64,000 nt of DNA from Closterium sp. NIES-65 (GCA_948144175.1 CANXME010000507.1:1-64000); one strand, 5' to 3'; positions 43,001 to 55,872 are shown, counted from the first letter of the stretch. The notes: generated from the letters alone by a model not told the origin. Numbers and translations: made by a program.

Positions 43001-46000
43001 CGTGGACGTGAACGTGGACGTGGACGTGGTCGTGGACGTGGACGTAGACGTGGACGTGGACGTGGACGTGGACCTGGACCTGGACCTGGACTTGGACGTG
43101 GACTTGGACGTGGACGTGGACGTGGACGTGGACATGGACGTGGACGTGGACGTGGTCGTCGACGTGGTCGTGGACGTGGACGTGGACATGGACGTCGACG
43201 TGGACGTGGACGTGGACCTGGATGTGGACGTGGAATTGGACGTGGACGTGGACGTGGACGTGGACGTGGAGGATGTGGACGTGGAGGACGTGGACGTGGA
43301 CGTGGCAAGGACGTGGACCTCGACGTGGTCGTGGACGTGGACGTGGACGTGGACGTGGACATTGAGGACGTGGACGTGGACGTGGACGTGGTCGTGGACG
43401 TGGACGTGGACGTGGACCTGGACGTGGACGTGGACGTGGACGTGGACGTGGACATGGACATGGAGGACGTGGACGTGGACGTGGACGTGGTCGTGGACGT
43501 AGACGTGGACGTGGACGTGGACCTAGATGTGGACGTGGACTTGGACGTGGACGTGGACGTGGACGTGGAGGACGTGGACGTGGAGGACGTGGACGTGGAC
43601 GTGGCAAGGACGTGGACCTGGACGTGGTCGTGGACGTGGACGTGGATATGGAGAACGTGGACGTGGACGTGGACGTGGACCTGGTCGTGGACGTGGACGT
43701 GGACGTGGAGGTGGACGTGAACGTGGACTTGGAAGTGGACGTGGACCTGGACGTGGACCTGGACGTGGACGTGGACGTGGACCTGGACATGGACGTGGAC
43801 GTGGACATCGACGTGGTCGTGGACGTGGACGTAGACGTGGACATGGACGTGGACCTCGATCTCGACCTGGACGTGGACGTGGACGTGGACTTGGACGTGG
43901 ACGTGGACGTGGACGAGGACGTGGATGTGGACGTGGTCGTGGACGTGGACGTGGACGTGGACGTGGTCGTGGTCGTGGACGTGGACGTCGATGTGGACAT
44001 GGACGTGGACCTGGATGTGGACGTGGACTTGGACGTGGACGTGGACGTGGACGTGGAGGACGTGGACGTGGACGTGGAGGACGTGGACGTGGCAAGGACG
44101 TGGACCTGGACGTGGTCGTGGACGAGGACGTGGACGTGGACGTGGACGTGGACATGGAGGACGTGGACGTGGTCGTGGACGTGGACGTGGACATGGACTT
44201 GGACGTGGACGTGGACGTCGACGTGGACGTGGACGTGGTCGTGGACGTGGACGTGGACGTGGACGTGGTCGTGGACATGGACGTGGACATGGACGTGGAC
44301 CAGGACGTGGACGTGGACGTGGACCTGGATGTGGACGTGGACTTGGACGTGGACGTGGACGTGGACGTGGAGGACGTGGACGTGGACGTGGAGGACGTGG
44401 ACGTGGACGTGATAAGGACGTGTACCTGGACGTGGACGTGGACGTGGACGTGGAGGACGTGGACGTGGACGTGGACGTGAACATGGACGTGGACGTGGTC
44501 GTGGACGTGGACGTGGACTTGGACGTGGACGTGGACGTGGACCTGGACGTGGACCTGGACGTGGACGTGGACGTGGACCTGGACGTGGACGTGAACGTGG
44601 ACGTGGACGTGGTCGTGGACGTGGACGTAGACGTGGACTTGGACGTGGACGTGGACCTGGACCTGGACCTGGACTTGGACGTGGACTTGGACGTGGACGT
44701 GGACGTGGACGTGGACATGGACGTGGACGTGGACGTGGACGTGGTCGTCGACGTGGTCGTGGACGTGGACGTGGACATGGACGTCGACGTGGACGTGGAC
44801 GTGGACCTGGATGTGGACGTGGAATTGGACGTGGACGTGGACGTGGACGTGGAGGATGTGGACGTGGAGGACGTGGACGTGGACGTGGCAAGGACGTGGA
44901 CCTCGACGTGGTCGTGGACGTGGACGTGGACGTGGACATGGAGGACGTGGACGTGGACGTGGACGTGGTCGTGGACGTGGACGTGGACCTGGACGTGGAC
45001 GTGGACGTGGACGTGGACATGGACATGGAGGACGTGGACGTGGACGTGGACGTGGTCGTGGACGTGGACGTGGACGTGGACGTGGATGTGGACGTGGACG
45101 TGGACGTGGACGTGGACGTGGACGTGGTCGACGTGGACGTGGACGTGGACGTGGACGTGGACGTGGACGTGGAGGACGTGGACGTGGACGTGGAGGACGT
45201 GGACGTGGACGTGGTGGTGGACGTGGACGTGGACATGGACGTGGACATGGAGGACGTGGACGTGGACGTGGACGTGGACGTGGACGTGGTCGTGGACGTG
45301 GACGTGGACTTGGACGTGGACGTGGACGTGGACCTGGACGTGGACTTGGACGTGGACGTGGACGTGGACCTAGACGTGGACGTGGACATGAACGTGGACG
45401 TAGACGTGGACGTGGACGTGGACGTAGACGTAGACCTGGACGTGGACTTGGACGTGGACGTGGACGTGGACGTGGTCGTGGACGTGGACGTGGACGTAGA
45501 CATGGACTTGGACTTGGACGTGTACCTGGACGTGGACGTGGACGTGGACGTGGAGGACGTGGACGTGGACGTGGACGTGAACATGGACGTGGACGTGGTC
45601 GTGGACGTGGACGTGGACTTGGACGTGGACGTGGACGTGGACCTGGACGTGGACCTGGACGTGGACGTGGACGTGGACCTGGACGTGGACGTGAACGTGG
45701 ACGTGGACGTGGTCGTGGACGTGGACGTAGACGTGGACTTGGACGTGGACGTGGACCTGGACCTGGACCTGGACTTGGACGTGGACTTGGACGTGGACGT
45801 GGACGTGGACGTGGACATGGACGTGGACGTGGACGTGGACGTGGTCGTCGACGTGGTCGTGGACGTGGACGTGGACATGGACGTCGACGTGGACGTGGAC
45901 GTGGACATGGATGTGGACGTGGACGTGGACGTGGACCTGGACGTGGACCTGGACTTGGACGTGGACTTGGACGTGGACGTGGACGTGGTCGTGGACGTGG

Positions 46001-48417
46001 ACGTGGTCGTGGACCTGGACGTGGACGTGGACGTGGACGTGGACGTGGTCGTGGACGTTGACGTGGACGTGGACCTGGACGTGGACGTGGACGTGGACGT
46101 GGACGTGGACTTGGACGTGGACGTGGACGTGGACGTGGACGTGGTCGTGGACGTGGACGTGGACGTGGTCGTAGACGTGGACGTGGACGTGGACCAGGAC
46201 GTGGACGTGGACGTGGACCTGGATGTGGACGTGGACGTGGAGGTCGTGGACGTGGACGTGGACTTGACAAGGACGTGGATCTGGACGTGGACGTGGACGT
46301 GGACGTGGACGTGGAGGACGTGGACGTGGACGTGGACGTGGACATGGACGTGGACGTGGTCGTGGACGTGGACTTGGACGTGGACGTGGACGTGGACCTG
46401 GACGTGGACCTGGACGTGGACGTGGACGTGGACCTGGACGTGGACGTGAACGTGGACGTGGACGTGGTCGTGGACGTGGACGTAGACGTGGACGTGGACG
46501 TGGACCTAGACCTGGACGTGGACTTGGACGTGGACTTGGACGTGGACGTGGACGTGGACATGGACGTGGACGTGGACGTGGTCGTGGACGTGGTCGTGAA
46601 CGTGGACGTGGACATGGACGTCTACGTGGACGTGGACGTGGACCTGGATGTGGACGTGGACTTGGACATGGACGTGGACATGGACGTGGACGTGGACGTG
46701 GAGGATGTGGACGTGGAGGACGTGGACGTGGACGTGGCAAGGACGTGGACCTGGACGTGGTCGTGGACGAGGACGTGGACGTGGACGTGGACATGGAGGA
46801 CGTGGACGTGGACGTGGACGTGGTCGTGGACGTGGACGTGGACGTGGACGTGGACGTGGACGTCGACTTGGACGCGGACGTGGACGTGAACGTGGACGTG
46901 GTCGTGGACGTGGACGTGGACGTGGTCGTGGACGTGGACGTGGACGTGGACGTTGACCTGGACGTGGACGTGGACGTGGACCTGGATGTGGACGTGGACT
47001 TGGACGTCGACGTGGACGTGGACGTGGAGGACGTTGACGTGGACGTGGAGGACGTGGAGGACGTGGACGTGGACGTGGACGTGGAGGACGTGGATGTGGA
47101 CGTGGACGTGGACGTGGACGTGGACGTGGTCGTGGATGTGGACGTGGACTTGGACGTGGACGTGGACGTGGACCTGGACACGTGGACGTGGACGTGGACC
47201 TGTACGTGGACGTGGACGTGAATGTGGACGTGGACGTGGTCGTGGACGTAGATGTGGACGTGGACGTGGACCTGGACCTGGACGTGGACTTGAACGTGGA
47301 CTTGGACGTGGACGTGGACGTGGACGTGGACGTGGTCGTGGACGTGGACGTGGCCGTGGACGTGGACTCGGACTTGGACGTGGACGTGGATGTGGACGTG
47401 GACGTGGATGTGGATCTGGACGTGGACCTGGACTTGGACGTGGACTTGGACGTGGACGTGGACGTGGACGTGGTCGTGGACGTGGACGTGGACGTTGACG
47501 TGGACGTGGTCGTCGACGTGGACGTGGACGTGGACCTGGACGTGGACGTGGACGTGGACGTGGTCGTGGACGTGGACGTGGAAGTGGACCTGGATGTGGA
47601 CGTGGACTTGAACGTGGACGTGGACGTGGACGTGGCAAGGACGTGGACGTGGACCTGGACGTGGACTGGTCGTGGACTTGGACGTGGACGTGGACATGGT
47701 CGTGGACGTGGACGTGGACCTGGACGTGGACGTGGACTTGGACGTGGACGTGGACGTGGACGTGGTCGTGGACGTGGACGTGGTCGTGGTCGTGGACATG
47801 GACGTGGACGTGGACGTGGACGTGGACCTGGACGTAGACGTGGACTTGGACGTGGACTTGGACTTGGACGTGGACGTGGACGTGGACGTGGTCGTGGACG
47901 TGGACGTTGACGTGGTCGTGGACGTGGACGTGGACGTGGACTTGGACGTGGACGTGGACGTGGATGTGGACGTGGACGTGGTCGTGGACGTGGACGTGGA
48001 CGTGGACGTGGTCGTGGACGTGGACGTGGTCGTGGCAAGGACATGGACGTGGTCGTGGACGTGGACGTGGACGTGGACGTGGACGTGGTCGTGGACGTGG
48101 ACGTGGACGTGGACGTGGACATGGACGTGGTCGTGGATGTGGACGTGGACGTGGACGTGGTCGTGGACCTGGACGTGGTGGTGGACGTAGACGTGGACGT
48201 GGACGTGGACGTGGTCGTCGACGTGTACATGGACGTGGACGTGGTCGTGGACGTGGACGTGGACGTGGTCGTGGACGTGGACGTGGACGTGGACCTGGAC
48301 CTGGACGTGGACGTGGACTTGGACGTGGACGTGGACTTGGACGTGGACGTGGACGTGGACGTGGTCGTGGACGTAGACGTGGACGTGGACCTGGACGTGC
48401 ACGTGGACGTGGACGTC
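34099..48417. repeat. GACGTG hexamer satellite, middle segment
   Basis: The same hexamer satellite resumes in register after the solo LTR. Up to about 42 kb it has the module set of the left segment, with gaaag near 37525 and 41522. Beyond that the gaaag and gatgg modules disappear. They give way to gag pairs about 20 bp apart, an ataag module (from about 42830) and gacaag (near 46266), so a second subfamily begins there. No gene is supported in this stretch. Confidence 0.95.
35120..36490. repeat. Local tandem duplication within satellite, 684-bp spacing
   Basis: A segment with a recognisable cgtgttcgtgg variant (35321) recurs 684 bp later (36005). The neighbouring gtcgtg/gag pattern also recurs. 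Small differences in hexamer number separate the copies. Confidence 0.75.
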
Positions 48418-48422
48418 GACGT
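48418..48422. other. Target site duplication, left side of TRIM copy 1
   Basis: GACGT here is repeated at 48770-48774. The pentamer occurs everywhere in the satellite, so the match alone is weak. However, deleting the element and one pentamer restores the exact hexamer register, which is what a 5-bp duplication predicts. Confidence 0.65.
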
Positions 48423-48561
48423 TCTCAGAATCCCAACCACTAGACCATTGGGATAAAAGGGCTTGTTTCAGTAGCGGGTCAGTACGCCCATAACCCCCCA
48501 GGCAACCGTGCCTGTAACCCTTCCCTAGGATCAATCGGGGATCACCAGTGGACCTCTGACA
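48423..48561 (-). repeat. TRIM copy 1, 3' LTR
   Basis: This 139-bp direct repeat is the downstream LTR in element orientation. It matches 48631-48769 except at six positions. Its distal end contains TGGTCTAGTGGTTGGGATTC (minus strand), close to the D-arm and box A of tRNA-Glu-like genes. Confidence 0.8.
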
Positions 48562-48570
48562 CCCCCCCTC
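48562..48570 (-). other. TRIM copy 1, polypurine tract
   Basis: On the minus strand the sequence is GAGGGGGGG, directly abutting the downstream LTR. This is where LTR retrotransposons prime plus-strand synthesis. Confidence 0.75.
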
Positions 48571-48594
48571 ACTGGGATGCCCGATGTGCACACA

Positions 48595-48661
48595 CCGGGA
48601 TTCGAACCCGAGACCTTCGCTCTGATACCATCTCAGAATCCCAACCACAAGACCATTGGGA
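48595..48661 (-). other. tRNA-like fold with pol III box A and box B inside TRIM copy 1
   Basis: On the minus strand, a box A-like TGGTCTTGTGG (48655-48645) is followed 36 nt later by a perfect box B GGTTCGAATCC (48608-48598). A 5-bp stem with a 7-nt loop (bases 48621-48625 pairing with 48633-48637) sits in the anticodon-arm position. A 5-bp T-stem with loop TTCGAAT occupies 48595-48611. The would-be acceptor stem does not pair and the position-33 U is missing, so this is not a working tRNA. The anticodon-arm-like stem overlaps the primer site, so the fold spans the LTR/internal boundary. Confidence 0.7.
48619..48630 (-). other. TRIM copy 1, primer binding site for initiator tRNA-Met
   Basis: TGGTATCAGAGC on the minus strand begins at the base next to the LTR end. 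It is complementary to the conserved 3' end of plant initiator tRNA-Met, the usual primer of plant copia and TRIM elements. Confidence 0.82.
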
Positions 48662-48769
48662 TAAAAGTGCTTGTTTCAGTAGCAAGTCAGTGCGCCCATA
48701 ACCCCCCAGGCAACCGTGCCTGTAACCCTTCCCTAGGATCAATGGGGGATCACCAGTGGACCTCTGACA
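48631..48769 (-). repeat. TRIM copy 1, 5' LTR
   Basis: This 139-bp LTR is upstream in element orientation. It starts TGTCAGAGG and ends TTCTGAGA at the primer site. Compared with the other LTR it has six substitutions and no indels. Confidence 0.8.
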
Positions 48770-48774
48770 GACGT

Positions 48775-51700
48775 GGACGTGGTCGTGGACGTGGACGTGG
48801 ACGTGGACCTGGACGTGGACATGGACGCGGACGTGGACCTGGACGAGGACGTGGACGTGGACGTGGACGTGGACGTGGTCGTGGACGTGGACGTGGACGT
48901 GGACGTGGACGTGATCGTGGACGTGGACGTGGACGTGGACGTGGACGTGGACGTGGTCGTGGATGTAAACGTGGACGTGGACGTGGTCGTGGACGTGGAC
49001 GTGGACGTGGACATGGACGTGGACGTGGACGTGGACATGGACGTGGACGTGGACTTGGACTTGGACGAGGACGTGGACGTGGACGTGGACGTGGTCGTGG
49101 ACGTGGACGTGGTCGTGGACATGGACGTGGACGTGGACGTGGACTTGGACGTGGACGTAGACTTGGACGTGGTCGTGGACGAGGACGTGGACGTGGTCGT
49201 GGACGTGGACGTCAACGTGATCGTGGACGTAGACTTGGTCGTGGACGTGGACGTGGACGTGGACTTGGACGTGGACGTGGACGTGGACGAGGACGTGGAT
49301 GAGGACGTGGTCGTGGACGTGGACGTGGACGTGGACGTGGACGTGGTCGTGGTCGTGGACGTGGACGTGGACGTCGATGTGGACATGGACGTGGACCTGG
49401 ATGTGGACGTGGACTTGGACGTGGACGTGGACGTGGACGTGGAGGACGTGGACGTGGACGTGGAGGACGTGGACGTGGACGTGGCAAGGACGTGGACCTG
49501 GACGTGGTCGTGGACGAGGACGTGGACGTGGACGTGGACATGGAGGACGTGGACGTGGACGTGGTCGTGGACGTGGACGTGGACATGGACTTGGACGTGG
49601 ACGTAGACGTGGACGTGGTCGTGGACGTGGACGTGGACGTGGACGTGGTCGTGGACATGGACGTGGACATGGACGTGGACCAGGACGTGGACGTGGACGT
49701 GGACCTGGATGTGGACGTGGACTTGGACGTGGACGTGGACGTGGACGTGGAGGACGTGGACGTGGACGTGGAGGACGTGGACGTGGACGTGGACGTGATA
49801 AGGACGTGTACCTGGACGTGGACGTGGACGTGGAGGACGTGGACGTGGACGTGGACATGGACGTGGACGTGGTCGTGGACGTGGACGTGGACTTGGACGT
49901 GGACGTGGACGTGGACCTGGACGTGGACGTGGACGTGGACGTGGACGTGGAAGTGGACCTGGACGTGGACGTGAACGTGGACGTGGACGTGGTCGTGGAC
50001 GTGGACGTAGACGTGGACGTGGACGTGGACGTGGACCTGGACCTGGACCTGGACTTGGACGTGGACTTGGACGTGGACGTGGACGTGGACGTGGACATGG
50101 ACGTGGACGTGGACGTGGTCGTCGACGTGGTCGTGGACGTGGACGTGGACATGGACGTCGACGTGGACGTGGACGTGGACCTGGATGTGGACGTGGAATT
50201 GGACGTGGACGTGGACGTGGACGTGGACGTGGAGGATGTGGACGTGGAGGACGTGGACGTGGACGTGGCAAGGACGTGGACCTCGACGTGGTCGTGGACG
50301 TGGACGTGGACGTCGACGTGGACATGGAGGACGTGGACGTGGACGTGGACGTGGTCGTGGACGTGGACGTGGACCTGGACGTGGACGTGGACGTGGACGT
50401 GGACGTGGACATGGACATGGAGGACGTGGACGTGGACGTGGACGTGGTCGTGGACGTAGACGTGGACGTGGACGTGGACCTAGATGTGGACGTGGACTTG
50501 GACGTGGACGTGGACGTGGAGGACGTGGACGTGGAGGACGTGGACGTGGACGTGGCAAGGACGTGGACCTGGACGTGGTCGTGGACGTGGACGTGGACGT
50601 GGATATGGAGGACGTGGACGTGGATGTGGACGTGGACCTGGTCGTGGACGTGGACGTGGAGGTGGACGTGAACGTGGACTTGGAAGTGGACGTGGACCTG
50701 GACGTGGACCTGGACGTGGACGTGGACGTGGACCTGGACATGGACGTGGACGTGGACATCGACGTGGTCGTGGACGTGGACGTAGTCGTGGACATGGACG
50801 TGGACCTCGATCTCGACCTGGACGTGGACGTGGACGTGGACTTGGACGTGGACGTGGACGTGGACGAGGACGTGGATGTGGACGTGGTCGTGGACGTGGA
50901 CGTGGACGTGGACGTGGTCGTGGTCGTGGACGTGGACGTGGACGTCGATGTGGACATGGACGTGGACCTGGATGTGGACGTGGACTTGGACGTGGACGTG
51001 GACGTGGACGTGGAGGACGTGGACGTGGACGTGGAGGACGTGGACGTGGCAAGGACGTGGACCTGGACGTGGTCGTGGACGAGGACGTGGACGTGGACGT
51101 GGACGTGGACATGGAGGACGTGGACGTGGTCGTGGACGTGGACGTGGACATGGACTTGGACGTGGACGTGGACGTCGACGTGGACGTGGACGTGGTCGTG
51201 GACGTGGACGTGGACGTGGACGTGGTCGTGGACATGGACGTGGACATGGACGTGGACCAGGACGTGGACGTGGACGTGGACCTGGATGTGGACGTGGACT
51301 TGGACGTGGACGTGGACGTGGACGTGGACGTGGAGGACGTGGACGTGGACGTGGAGGACGTGGACGTGGACGTGATAAGGACGTGTACCTGGACGTGGAC
51401 GTGGACGTGGAGGACGTGGACGTGGACGTGGACGTGAACATGGACGTGGACGTGGTCGTGGACGTGGACGTGGACTTGGACGTGGACGTGGACGTGGACC
51501 TGGACGTGGACCTGGACGTGGACGTGGACGTGGACCTGGACGTGGACGTGAACGTGGACGTGGACGTGGTCGTGGACGTGGACGTAGACGTGGACTTGGA
51601 CGTGGACGTGGACCTGGACCTGGACCTGGACTTGGACGTGGACTTGGACGTGGACGTGGACGTGGACGTGGACATGGACGTGGACGTGGACGTGGTCGTC

Positions 51701-54700
51701 GACGTGGTCGTGGACGTGGACGTGGACATGGACGTCGACGTGGACGTGGACGTGGACCTGGATGTGGACGTGGAATTGGACGTGGACGTGGACGTGGACG
51801 TGGAGGATGTGGACGTGGAGGACGTGGACGTGGACGTGGCAAGGACGTGGACCTCGACGTGGTCGTGGACGTGGACGTGGACGTGGACGTGGACATGGAG
51901 GACGTGGACGTGGACGTGGACGTGGTCGTGGACGTGGACGTGGACGTGGACCTGGACGTGGACGTGGACGTGGACGTGGACATGGACATGGAGGACGTGG
52001 ACGTGGACGTGGACGTGGTCGTGGACGTGGACGTGGACGTGGACGTGGATGTGGACGTGGACGTGGACGTGGACGTGGACGTGGACGTGGACGTGGACGT
52101 GGACGTGGTCGACGTGGACGTGGACGTGGACGTGGACGTGGACGTGGACGTGGAGGACGTGGACGTGGACGTGGAGGACGTGGACGTGGACGTGGTGGTG
52201 GACGTGGACGTGGACATGGACGTGGACATGGAGGACGTGGACGTGGACGTGGACGTGGACGTGGACGTGGTCGTGGACGTGGACGTGGACTTGGACGTGG
52301 ACGTGGACGTGGACCTGGACGTGGACCTGGACGTGGACGTGGACGTGGACCTAGACGTGGACGTGGACATGAACGTGGACGTAGACGTGGACGTGGACGT
52401 GGACGTAGACGTAGACCTGGACGTGGACTTGGACGTGGACGTGGACGTGGACGTGGACGTGGTCGTGGACGTGGACGTGGACGTAGACATGGACTTGGAC
52501 TTGGACGTCGACGTGGACGTGGACGTGGACATGGATGTGGACGTGGACGTGGACGTGGACCTGGACGTGGACCTGGACTTGGACGTGGACTTGGACGTGG
52601 ACGTGGACGTGGTCGTGGACGTGGACGTGGTCGTGGACCTGGACGTGGACGTGGACGTGGACGTGGACGTGGACGTGGTCGTGGACGTTGACGTGGACGT
52701 GGACCTGGACGTGGACGTGGACGTGGACGTGGACTTGGACGTGGACGTGGACGTGGACGTGGACGTGGTCGTGGACGTGGACGTGGACGTGGACGTGGTC
52801 GTAGACGTGGACGTGGACGTGGACCAGGACGTGGACGTGGACGTGGACCTGGATGTGGACGTGGACGTGGAGGTCGTGGACGTGGACGTGGACTTGACAA
52901 GGACGTGGATCTGGACGTGGACGTGGACGTGGACGTGGACGTGGAGGACGTGGACGTGGACGTGGACGTGGATATGGACGTGGACGTGGTCGTGGACGTG
53001 GACTTGGACGTGGACGTGGACGTGGACCTGGACGTGGACCTGGACGTGGACGTGGACGTGGACCTGGACGTGGACGTGAACGTGGACGTGGACGTGGTCG
53101 TGGACGTGGACGTAGACGTGGACGTGGACGTGGACCTAGACCTGGACGTGGACTTGGACGTGGACTTGGACGTGGACGTGGACGTGGACATGGACGTGGA
53201 CGTGGACGTGGTCGTGGACGTGGTCGTGAACGTGGACGTGGACATGGACGTCTACGTGGACGTGGACGTGGACCTGGATGTGGACGTGGACTTGGACATG
53301 GACGTGGACATGGACGTGGACGTGGACGTGGAGGATGTGGACGTGGAGGACGTGGACGTGGACGTGGCAAGGACGTGGACCTGGACGTGGTCGTGGACGA
53401 GGACGTGGACGTGGACGTGGACATGGAGGACGTGGACGTGGACATGGACGTGGTCGTGGACGTGGACGTGGACGTGGACGTGGACGTGGACGTCGACTTG
53501 GACGCGGACGTGGACGTGGACGTGAACGTGGACGTGGTCGTGGACGTGGACGTGGACGTGGTCGTGGACGTGGACGTGGACGTGGACGTTGACCTGGACG
53601 TGGACGTGGACGTGGACCTGGATGTGGACGTGGACTTGGACGTCGACGTGGACGTGGACGTGGACGTGGAGGACGTTGACGTGGACGTGGAGGACGTGGA
53701 GGACGTGGACGTGGACGTGGACGTGGAGGACGTGGATGTGGACGTGGACGTGGACGTGGACGTGGACGTGGTCGTGGATGTGGACGTGGACTTGGACTAG
53801 GACGTGGACGTGGACCTGGACACGTGGACGTGGACGTGGACCTGTACGTGGACGTGGACGTGAATGTGGACGTGGACGTGGTCGTGGACGTAGATGTGGA
53901 CGTGGACGTGGACCTGGACCTGGACGTGGACTTGAACGTGGACTTGGACGTGGACGTGGACGTGGACGTGGACGTGGTCGTGGACGTGGACGTGGACGTG
54001 GACGTGGACTCGGACTTGGACGTGGACGTGGATGTGGACGTGGACGTGGATGTGGATCTGGACGTGGACCTGGACTTGGACGTGGACTTGGACGTGGACG
54101 TGGACGTGGACGTGGTCGTGGACGTGGACGTGGACGTTGACGTGGACGTGGTCGTCGACGTGGACGTGGACGTGGACCTGGACGTGGACGTGGACGTGGA
54201 CCTGGTCGTGGACGTGGACGTGGAAGTGGACCTGGATGTGGACGTGGACTTGAACGTGGACGTGGACGTGGACGTGGCAAGGACGTGGACGTGGACCTGG
54301 ACGTGGACTGGTCGTGGACTTGGACGTGGACGTGGACATGGTCGTGGACGTGGACGTGGACCTGGACGTGGACGTGGACTTGGACGTGGACGTGGACGTG
54401 GTCGTGGACGTGGACGTGGTCGTGGTCGTGGACATGGACGTGGACGTGGACGTGGACGTGGACCTGGACGTAGACGTGGACTTGGACGTGGACTTGGACT
54501 TGGACGTGGACGTGGACGTGGACGTGGACGTGGTCGTGGACGTGGACGTTGACGTGGTCGTGGACGTGGACGTGGACGTGGACTTGGACGTGGACGTGGA
54601 CGTGGATGTGGACGTGGACGTGGTCGTGGACGTGGACGTGGACGTGGACGTGGTCGTGGACGTGGACGTGGTCGTGGCAAGGACATGGACGTGGTCGTGG

Positions 54701-55053
54701 ACGTGGACGTGGACGTGGACGTGGACGTGGTCGTGGACGTGGACGTGGACGTGGACATGGACGTGGTCGTGGATGTGGACGTGGACGTGGACGTGGTCGT
54801 GGACCTGGACGTGGTGGTGGACGTAGACGTGGACGTGGACGTGGTCGTCGACGTGTACATGGACGTGGACGTGGTCGTGGACGTGGACGTGGACGTGGAC
54901 GTGGTCGTGGACGTGGACGTGGACGTGGACCTGGACCTGGACGTGGACGTGGACTTGGACGTGGACGTGGACTTGGACGTGGACGTGGACGTGGACGTGG
55001 TCGTGGACGTAGACGTGGACGTGGACCTGGACGTGCACGTGGACGTGGACGTC
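48775..55053. repeat. GACGTG hexamer satellite, segment between the two TRIM copies
   Basis: Hexamer satellite with the right-hand subfamily modules (paired gag, ataag, gacaag). The first ~0.5 kb is rich in rarer variants (gatcgtg, gtaaacgtg, gtcaacgtgatcgtgg). These recur to the right of the second TRIM, marking the end of block C. No gene is supported. Confidence 0.95.
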
Positions 55054-55872
55054 GACGTTCTCAGAATCCCAACCACTAGACCATTGGGATAAAAGGGCTT
55101 GTTTCAGTAGCGGGTCAGTACGCCCATAACCCCCCAGGCAACCGTGCCTGTAACCCTTCCCTAGGATCAATCGGGGATCACCAGTGGACCTCTGACACCC
55201 CCCCTCACTGGGATGCCCGAAGTGCACACACCGGGATTCGAACCCGAGACCTTCGCTCTGATACCATCTCAGAATCCCAACCACAAGACCATTGGGATAA
55301 AAGTGCTTGTTTCAGTAGCAAGTCAGTGCGCCCATAACCCCCCAGGCAACCGTGCCTGTAACCCTTCCCTAGGATCAATGGGGGATCACCAGTGGACCTC
55401 TGACAGACGTGGACGTGGTCGTGGACGTGGACGTGGACGTGGACGTGGACCTGGACGTGGACATGGACGCGGACGTGGACGTGGACGTGGACGTGGTCGT
55501 GGACGTGGACGTGGACGTGGACGTGGACGTGGACGTGATCGTGGACGTGGACGTGGACGTGGACGTGGTCGTGGATGTAAACGTGGACGTGGACGTGGTC
55601 GTGGACGTGGACGTGGACGTGGACATGGACGTGGACGTGGACGTGGACATGGACGTGGACGTGGACTTGGACTTGGACGAGGACGTGGACGTGGACGTGG
55701 ACGTGGTCGTGGACGTGGACGTGGTCGTGGACATGGACGTGGACGTGGACGTGGACTTGGACGTGGACGTAGACTTGGACGTGGTCGTGGACGAGGACGT
55801 GGACGTGGTCGTGGACGTGGACGTCAACGTGATCGTGGACGTAGACTTGGTCGTGGACGTGGACGTGGACGT
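49298..55872. repeat. Higher-order repeat block C, copy 2 (contains TRIM copy 2)
   Basis: This is the tandem partner of 42323-49297. It starts at the second gatgag motif and runs to about 55872. There the sequence stops matching the end of copy 1 (around 49260) and continues with a different run of gtcgtg and gacgtc variants. Confidence 0.8.
55059..55405 (-). mobile_element. TRIM-type miniature LTR retrotransposon, copy 2 (347 bp)
   Basis: This copy matches the element at 48423-48769 with a single visible base difference (an a/t in the internal region at about 55221, minus-strand position shortly after box B). It has the same LTR limits (55059-55197 and 55267-55405), primer site (55255-55266), polypurine tract (55198-55206) and six LTR-LTR differences. 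Both copies are flanked by the same satellite at a constant 6636-bp offset, with GACGT at 55054-55058 and 55406-55410. It was therefore copied with block C and did not insert independently. Confidence 0.82.

Larger units (their letters stand above)
48423..48769 (-). mobile_element. TRIM-type miniature LTR retrotransposon, copy 1 (347 bp)
   Basis: Read on the minus strand, the element has a 139-bp LTR (48769 to 48631), a 69-bp internal region and a second 139-bp LTR (48561 to 48423). Each LTR begins TGTCAGA and ends TCTGAGA, an imperfect inverted terminus one base short of the canonical TG...CA. A primer site TGGTATCAGAGC starts immediately after the first LTR, and a polypurine tract GAGGGGGGG lies immediately before the second. 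There is no coding capacity, so it must have moved with enzymes from another element, as is known for plant TRIMs. The two LTRs differ at six positions (about 4%), indicating an old insertion. The element also carries tRNA-like sequence, annotated separately. A head-to-tail SINE dimer is the alternative, but it would not explain the primer site and polypurine tract exactly at the repeat boundaries. Confidence 0.82.
42323..49297. repeat. Higher-order repeat block C, copy 1 (contains TRIM copy 1)
   Basis: This block is tandemly repeated at 49298-~55872. The rare gatgag motif marks both starts (42323 and 49298; offset 6975). The offset declines through indels: 6987 near 42505, 6951 near 44811, 6630 near 46275, 6642 near 47182 and 6636 across the TRIM. 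The largest indel, about 330 bp, falls near 45520-45910. The block includes the miniature retrotransposon at 48423-48769. Confidence 0.82.

Noticed and set aside
48595-48661. A functional tRNA gene on the minus strand
   Set aside because: Box A, box B, a T-arm and an anticodon-like arm are present, but the acceptor stem does not pair, the position-33 U is missing, and the sequence is embedded in a repeated element.
48423-48769. A dimeric tRNA-derived SINE instead of a TRIM
   Set aside because: Considered seriously because of the pol III boxes. The two direct repeats have identical limits, and the primer site and polypurine tract lie exactly at the inner LTR edges, which fits a TRIM better. 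It remains the main alternative.
48577-49302. An open frame with varied amino acids through the first TRIM, and its twin at 55213-56754
   Set aside because: The varied part is the non-coding TRIM read on the opposite strand from the element, and the rest is Arg-Gly satellite translation.
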